Shown piece by piece: positions 32,769 through 36,018 of a stretch of 36,018 nucleotides of DNA (position 1 is its first letter; every line of letters begins with the position of its first letter). The notes beneath the pieces are model-generated. The model ran no database searches. It was not told the DNA's origin and saw only the letters and a program-made list of their open reading frames with translations. The stretch is from an uncultured Nitrosomonadales bacterium (GTDB lineage Bacteria; Pseudomonadota; Gammaproteobacteria; Burkholderiales; Gallionellaceae): NCBI GenBank assembly GCA_903861075.1, contig CAIOSY010000095.1, forward strand, positions 1 through 36,018, read 5' to 3'. The position numbers and the translations under genes are program-made.

Positions 32769-33152
32769 TCAATCCACCCACTCTCCCGTGACAAACTCAA
32801 TCTGCGCGCCGTCGTGGATCAATTCTTTCACCGCACAATGACTGATCTCCTCGAGGATTTTAAGTCGCTGCCCGGGCGTAATCTGCTCAGGAAATTTCAC
32901 TTCAGTCACGAAACGAGCAGGAATCAGCATATTGCCCTGACGCACAACGGGCTTACAGGAAATTTCAATACCCTCAGCGCTGATGCCCAGCGTCTTACAC
33001 GCCTTGCGCGTGTAGACCCCGGCACAGCCCGCCAGCGCGGCATAAGTCGCTTCCAGCGGATTGGGCAGACTGCCATCTACGCTGTAGCTTACTACGTGAT
33101 TTTTATAGCGTACGTGAAACTGACTACCGTCTGTCATGCTGAGCTGGTACAT
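32769..33152 (-). CDS. OsmC-family peroxide-reducing protein
   Basis: The 127-residue protein of the OsmC/Ohr superfamily would reduce organic hydroperoxides with its two conserved cysteines, Cys43 in ALAGCAGVYT and Cys106 in ISHCAVKEL. Other family marks are the NPLEATYAALAGC helix start and the final EFVTGEWVD. Members of the OsmC branch (this one lacks the longer Ohr N-terminus) can also have other thiol roles. The start is supported by AAGGGA about seven bases upstream of the ATG. The gene has its own strong promoter overlapped by a palindrome, so its expression is probably repressed until a signal appears. Confidence 0.85.
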   Translation of the reverse strand: MYQLSMTDGSQFHVRYKNHVVSYSVDGSLPNPLEATYAALAGCAGVYTRKACKTLGISAEGIEISCKPVVRQGNMLIPARFVTEVKFPEQITPGQRLKILEEISHCAVKELIHDGAQIEFVTGEWVD

Positions 33153-33165
33153 GGATAATCCCTTA

Positions 33166-33185
33166 ATATTAGAAAATACTAATAT
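33166..33185. promoter_or_regulatory. Operator-like palindrome centred on the osmC-like -10 box
   Basis: ATATTAG and CTAATAT are perfect inverted arms separated by six bases, and the six bases between them are the -10 hexamer of the minus-strand promoter. A protein bound here would block RNA polymerase. Arm shape and spacing would suit a dimeric winged-helix repressor (MarR- or ArsR-like); which one is unknown. Confidence 0.6.
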
Positions 33186-33201
33186 ATCACAAACCTGTCA
33201 A
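33173..33201 (-). promoter_or_regulatory. Promoter of the OsmC-family gene
   Basis: On the minus strand a perfect TTGACA (33201-33196) and TATTTT (33178-33173) are separated by exactly 17 bases. The transcription start would lie about 14 bases upstream of the ATG at 33152, leaving room for the AAGGGA ribosome site. Confidence 0.7.
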
Positions 33202-33212
33202 AAGGCAAAAAA

Positions 33213-33236
33213 AAGCCCGCTCTTGCAAGCGGGCTT
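33213..33236 (-). terminator. Rho-independent terminator downstream of the porin gene
   Basis: On the minus strand AAGCCCGCT and AGCGGGCTT form a 9-bp stem with a six-base loop, followed by a run of eight T. It lies 27 bases beyond the stop of the MtrB/PioB-type gene and closes that operon. Confidence 0.93.
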
Positions 33237-33263
33237 ATAAATATTACATTGATAAACAAATTA

Positions 33264-35636
33264 TTAGAACAAATAACTATAGCTCGCCATAAGTACATTC
33301 ACTTTGTAGTTTGGTGACTGTTGATTGGTTGGTAGCATCGTACTCGACGTAAATCCGGTCTGTAAACCGTTGTAATAATAATCGCTACTGCGCATTTGCT
33401 GGAACATATAACCCAACGTAATCAATGAACTCTTGTCTAGGGTGTATTTGCCGGTCAATTTAAGTTGAATAACATCATTTTTGATAGTGGGTAAACTTCC
33501 GCAATTTGCAATAGTAGGAGCACTACACGTTAATCCACCCGTTGTAAGACCAACATAGTTGAGAGTCGTAGTGTAGCCAGTTCTGCCTATTGAATAGCTC
33601 AAATCACCTGCCAAATCAAGTTTTGCACCCAACAGACCTTTTTCTTTCAAGCCAAAACCAATGGTCGTATCGTCATCTTTTTGCCTATCCGACCATGTAC
33701 CATAAGCTGGCACTGCAAGCCTAGTAACAGTTGATGTAATTGGCGTTAAAGTTTGCAAATCCGTCATATCACGCTGTTTATGTTCCTGCGTAAGATAGAA
33801 CGAGAACGAGCCATTTTCGCTGTAACTGTAGTCCGCATCTACGTTCAAGCTCCACGAATTACCCGCCTTGACACCATAGAGCGAGTCATACTTGTCGTCG
33901 GTAAATTTACCGCCAAGACCAAAAGACAGTTTTTCATTGGCCTGCCAGTTAACACCACCCTTCAACATCTGCTGTTTGCGGGAAGCATTAAAAAATGGAT
34001 AAAATCCTCGGAAGTCACCCGCATTTAAACCCTGAATGCTGGTAGCTCCCACAATAGGTACAATATTACCATTAATGCCAATCCGAACCGTCACCGCATT
34101 CATATCCGAAGTAGTCATACGTTGACTGTAGGAATAACCGACATTTAGATTCACAGCATCACTGGCCTTTAACTTGTATGAAGCACTGAGCTTATCATCC
34201 TTGCTGGCAACGGCAACCACGCAATTTGTACCCGGCAAATATTGATTCAAACCCAAAGCACCCCCATTATTAGCACCCAAACCACCTACGGCATACTGAT
34301 TACACCAGCGCTTTACGTCCTCACGGTTATAAGCCAGTCTGAACAACTGATCCTTGTCGATGCGAAAATCACCAGCCAGTTCAAACTGTTTTTTACTGTT
34401 GCTAACGGGTGCATTCGCTAAGTATCCTTGGTGAGTCAGACCTACATCCAATGCATACATGTTATAAAAATTGGATGCCGTTTTATTGTTGCGCTCATCA
34501 AACTTTGCACTGGCTGACAACGTAAGCGCCTTGGTAGTCTGGTCGACCAACTTCAGATCCGCATGAGTTGTTCTGACATCTCCGTTAAGTGCAGCAACCC
34601 CAGGCGCAGTAATCATTGCATAAGCATCATAAGTGCCGGCGTAAGGGGAGTTTTGCGTATTCTTGGCATAGGAAAGCCCACCGGTCAGCTTGGTTGTAGG
34701 TGTTAATTTATAGCCGCCGCTAAGATTCAACTGATGAAAGTCGTTGCTAGGCGCTGTACTCATCGTTTGAATGGCCGTGCCAGTCCCCAAAAAAGTTTGG
34801 AAATTAACAGCATTGTTTGCATCACGGAAGAATGAGCCGAAATACGAACTGGTCGCATGCGCGTTTTCACCCAACCAGTTCAGCGCCATATTTACCGTAT
34901 CGGTCTTGTAATTGGTCGGTGTCGGCAACATTGACACACCCTCTCCAGTTACTCCCGTCATCTTCATTGAACCAAAACCCATCAGCTTTGCGCCGGTCTG
35001 GACCTGTTGGTTGTAATCGACCTTAACACTCCACTCATCATTCAGAACGACTCCTGCACCAACATTGGTGTTCTTCCTGTTTGAAAAAAGATCCAGTTTG
35101 TGAAAAGCCGCCAAATGAGCAGGCGTTAATCCCGTAAGTGTACTCGTTGCCACTGGGGTAAAAGCCGCAGGCAGAACAAAACTGTTTCCGCCCACAAATC
35201 CAAGATAAGGGGTCTGATAGGTATCGGAAATGTTGTGTTTTAGCTCATCGTAACCGATGCTCAGATCCCACTTACCCTGACTACCAACAGAACCACCCAG
35301 CGCACGCGAGGTAGTTCCCAAATCAGCACCGTTGATTTCCCAGCGCATAGTGCCAGAATCGCCGAATGGCTTGTAAGAATCCCCTCCTTTAACGTTGAAA
35401 TTACCCATCAGGTTTACGCCTGATTTATTCAGGCCGTTAAATTCGCCGAACTTGGCTGATTGTTGAAATACATCACTGACGCCAATTTCAATAGAGTTGG
35501 TAGGCCGTTTCAGTGCGGCGACTTCATCATCTACGGCATCCGCTGCATGAACGGGCATGGCAAACATGGCAAGCAAAGCACCTTGCACTGCAATTGATAA
35601 CAGACTGACGCTCATATTTTCATTATTCGTTTTCAT
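33264..35636 (-). CDS. mtoB: MtrB/PioB-family outer-membrane porin (MtoB-like)
   Basis: The 790-residue outer-membrane beta-barrel would sheathe a decahaem cytochrome so that electrons can cross the outer membrane. It has a signal peptide ending MFAMPVHA-AD (cleavage near residue 32), a region resembling the MtrB/PioB family start (NSIEIGVSDVFQQSAKFGEFNGL), many alternating aromatic/polar strands (for example WSLNVDADYSYSENGSFSFYL) and a C-terminal Phe (ASYSYLF), the usual barrel signature. I see no N-terminal CXXC such as Shewanella MtrB has. GGAG lies seven bases before the ATG at 35636; the TTG at 35648 is the less likely start. It follows the cytochrome gene by 21 bases. The iron-oxidation role is inferred from the pairing and the apparent taxon. 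Confidence 0.85.
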   Translation of the reverse strand: MKTNNENMSVSLLSIAVQGALLAMFAMPVHAADAVDDEVAALKRPTNSIEIGVSDVFQQSAKFGEFNGLNKSGVNLMGNFNVKGGDSYKPFGDSGTMRWEINGADLGTTSRALGGSVGSQGKWDLSIGYDELKHNISDTYQTPYLGFVGGNSFVLPAAFTPVATSTLTGLTPAHLAAFHKLDLFSNRKNTNVGAGVVLNDEWSVKVDYNQQVQTGAKLMGFGSMKMTGVTGEGVSMLPTPTNYKTDTVNMALNWLGENAHATSSYFGSFFRDANNAVNFQTFLGTGTAIQTMSTAPSNDFHQLNLSGGYKLTPTTKLTGGLSYAKNTQNSPYAGTYDAYAMITAPGVAALNGDVRTTHADLKLVDQTTKALTLSASAKFDERNNKTASNFYNMYALDVGLTHQGYLANAPVSNSKKQFELAGDFRIDKDQLFRLAYNREDVKRWCNQYAVGGLGANNGGALGLNQYLPGTNCVVAVASKDDKLSASYKLKASDAVNLNVGYSYSQRMTTSDMNAVTVRIGINGNIVPIVGATSIQGLNAGDFRGFYPFFNASRKQQMLKGGVNWQANEKLSFGLGGKFTDDKYDSLYGVKAGNSWSLNVDADYSYSENGSFSFYLTQEHKQRDMTDLQTLTPITSTVTRLAVPAYGTWSDRQKDDDTTIGFGLKEKGLLGAKLDLAGDLSYSIGRTGYTTTLNYVGLTTGGLTCSAPTIANCGSLPTIKNDVIQLKLTGKYTLDKSSLITLGYMFQQMRSSDYYYNGLQTGFTSSTMLPTNQQSPNYKVNVLMASYSYLF

Positions 35637-35657
35637 AGCATTCTCCAATTCCTGTGA

Positions 35658-36018
35658 TTAACGCTGTAAGAAGGCACCAGCCGGGCTGTTAGAACCATGC
35701 ACCATGCTGTGGCAATTCATACAGGCATTACCCACGTTGTTTTTGCTCGGGCCATTGACTGCGACAAGCCCACCTTGAATACCTGCCGCATTGGTACCTA
35801 CCGGAGTTTGACTGGCGTGCGAGCCATCATGACATTCCTGACACATAAAGGGCGCGCGGGTTTTGAGCATAGGCGTGATATTGGAACCGTGCGGCGTGTG
35901 GCACACCGTACAGTCTTCCGTTGCCGGCTGATGTTCCCACAAGAAGGGGCCGCGCTTATCTGCGTGGCAAGTCCAGCAGGTTTCATTCACGGTATTTTTC
36001 TTTAGCAACTTGGGACCG
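35658..36018 (-). CDS. mtoA: MtrA/DmsE-type decahaem c cytochrome, C-terminal part (MtoA-like, runs off window)
   Basis: The frame is open to the window edge, so only the last 119 residues are seen. They hold four haem c motifs: CWTCH, CTVCH, CQECH and CMNCH. The wording around them (NTVNETCWTCHADKRGPFLWEH, and CHSMVHGSNSP near the end) is characteristic of MtrA/DmsE/MtoA, whose full-length members carry ten haems and sit inside the porin encoded next. A TTG at 36008 gives an apparent start, but homology continues past it (GPKLLKKN), so it is internal. In Fe(II) oxidisers MtoA accepts electrons at the cell surface and passes them to periplasmic cytochromes. The total haem number cannot be confirmed here. 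Confidence 0.88.
   Translation of the reverse strand, partial: GPKLLKKNTVNETCWTCHADKRGPFLWEHQPATEDCTVCHTPHGSNITPMLKTRAPFMCQECHDGSHASQTPVGTNAAGIQGGLVAVNGPSKNNVGNACMNCHSMVHGSNSPAGAFLQR

Noticed and set aside
1-36018. CRISPR arrays, IS elements, prophage, tRNA or rRNA genes
   Set aside because: No regularly spaced repeats, transposase or phage proteins, tRNA cloverleaf or rRNA sequence was recognised on either strand by reading.

Overview
The window looks like chromosomal DNA of a betaproteobacterium, most likely a neutrophilic Fe(II)-oxidising member of the Gallionellaceae (Sideroxydans/Gallionella-like). The grounds are the protein types (CysI/DUF934/CysH sulphate assimilation, CysB, ApbC-metG and murJ-rpsT neighbourhoods), a moderate base composition, and an MtrB/PioB-type porin with a multihaeme MtrA-type cytochrome at the right edge. 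This placement is inferred from gene content and was not computed. I see no insertion sequence, prophage, CRISPR array, rRNA or tRNA.

Layout from left to right. (1) 1-2460: the 5' end of apbC/mrp on the minus strand, whose first 60 or so bases look foreign (probable assembly junction), then metG on the plus strand, ending in a strong convergent hairpin. (2) 2473-9911, minus strand: a six-gene operon for a membrane complex built like hydrogenase-4/formate hydrogenlyase and complex I (HyfB, C, E, F, G, I types). Its large subunit has lost all four NiFe-binding cysteines, so it is an energy-converting-hydrogenase-related (Ehr) complex and not a hydrogenase. It is the best candidate here for an undescribed system. 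(3) 10107-11363, plus strand: a spermidine-synthase-like protein, an unidentified 67-residue protein and a ribbon-helix-helix protein. (4) 11397-14945, minus strand: dnaE.

(5) 15084-22091, minus strand: an eight-gene assimilatory sulphate reduction operon (tauE-like, small protein, cysI, DUF934, cysH, cysD, cysN, tauE-like), with its likely regulator cysB divergent at 22199. CysN/CysD make APS, CysH reduces it to sulphite and CysI reduces sulphite to sulphide. CysI appears to lack one expected cluster-ligand cysteine. (6) 23428-26385, minus strand: a TLC-type nucleotide-transporter-like membrane protein followed by murJ; rpsT is divergent from them. (7) 27018-32735, plus strand: argD, argF, a small ORF carrying a copy of the argF 3' end, an FlK-like thioesterase, argG, ppnP, yajQ, an unknown gene and a DJ-1/PfpI gene. 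Several of these overlap by 1-4 bases.

(8) 32769-33152, minus strand: an OsmC protein whose promoter has a palindrome centred on its -10 box. (9) 33264-36018, minus strand: the outer-membrane porin (MtoB-like) preceded by the 3' end of the decahaem cytochrome gene (MtoA-like). Together these would move electrons from extracellular Fe(II) into the periplasm. The NADH that such an organism needs must come from uphill electron transfer, so an ion-pumping Ehr complex in the same genome is of interest, although the sequence shows no direct link between the two.
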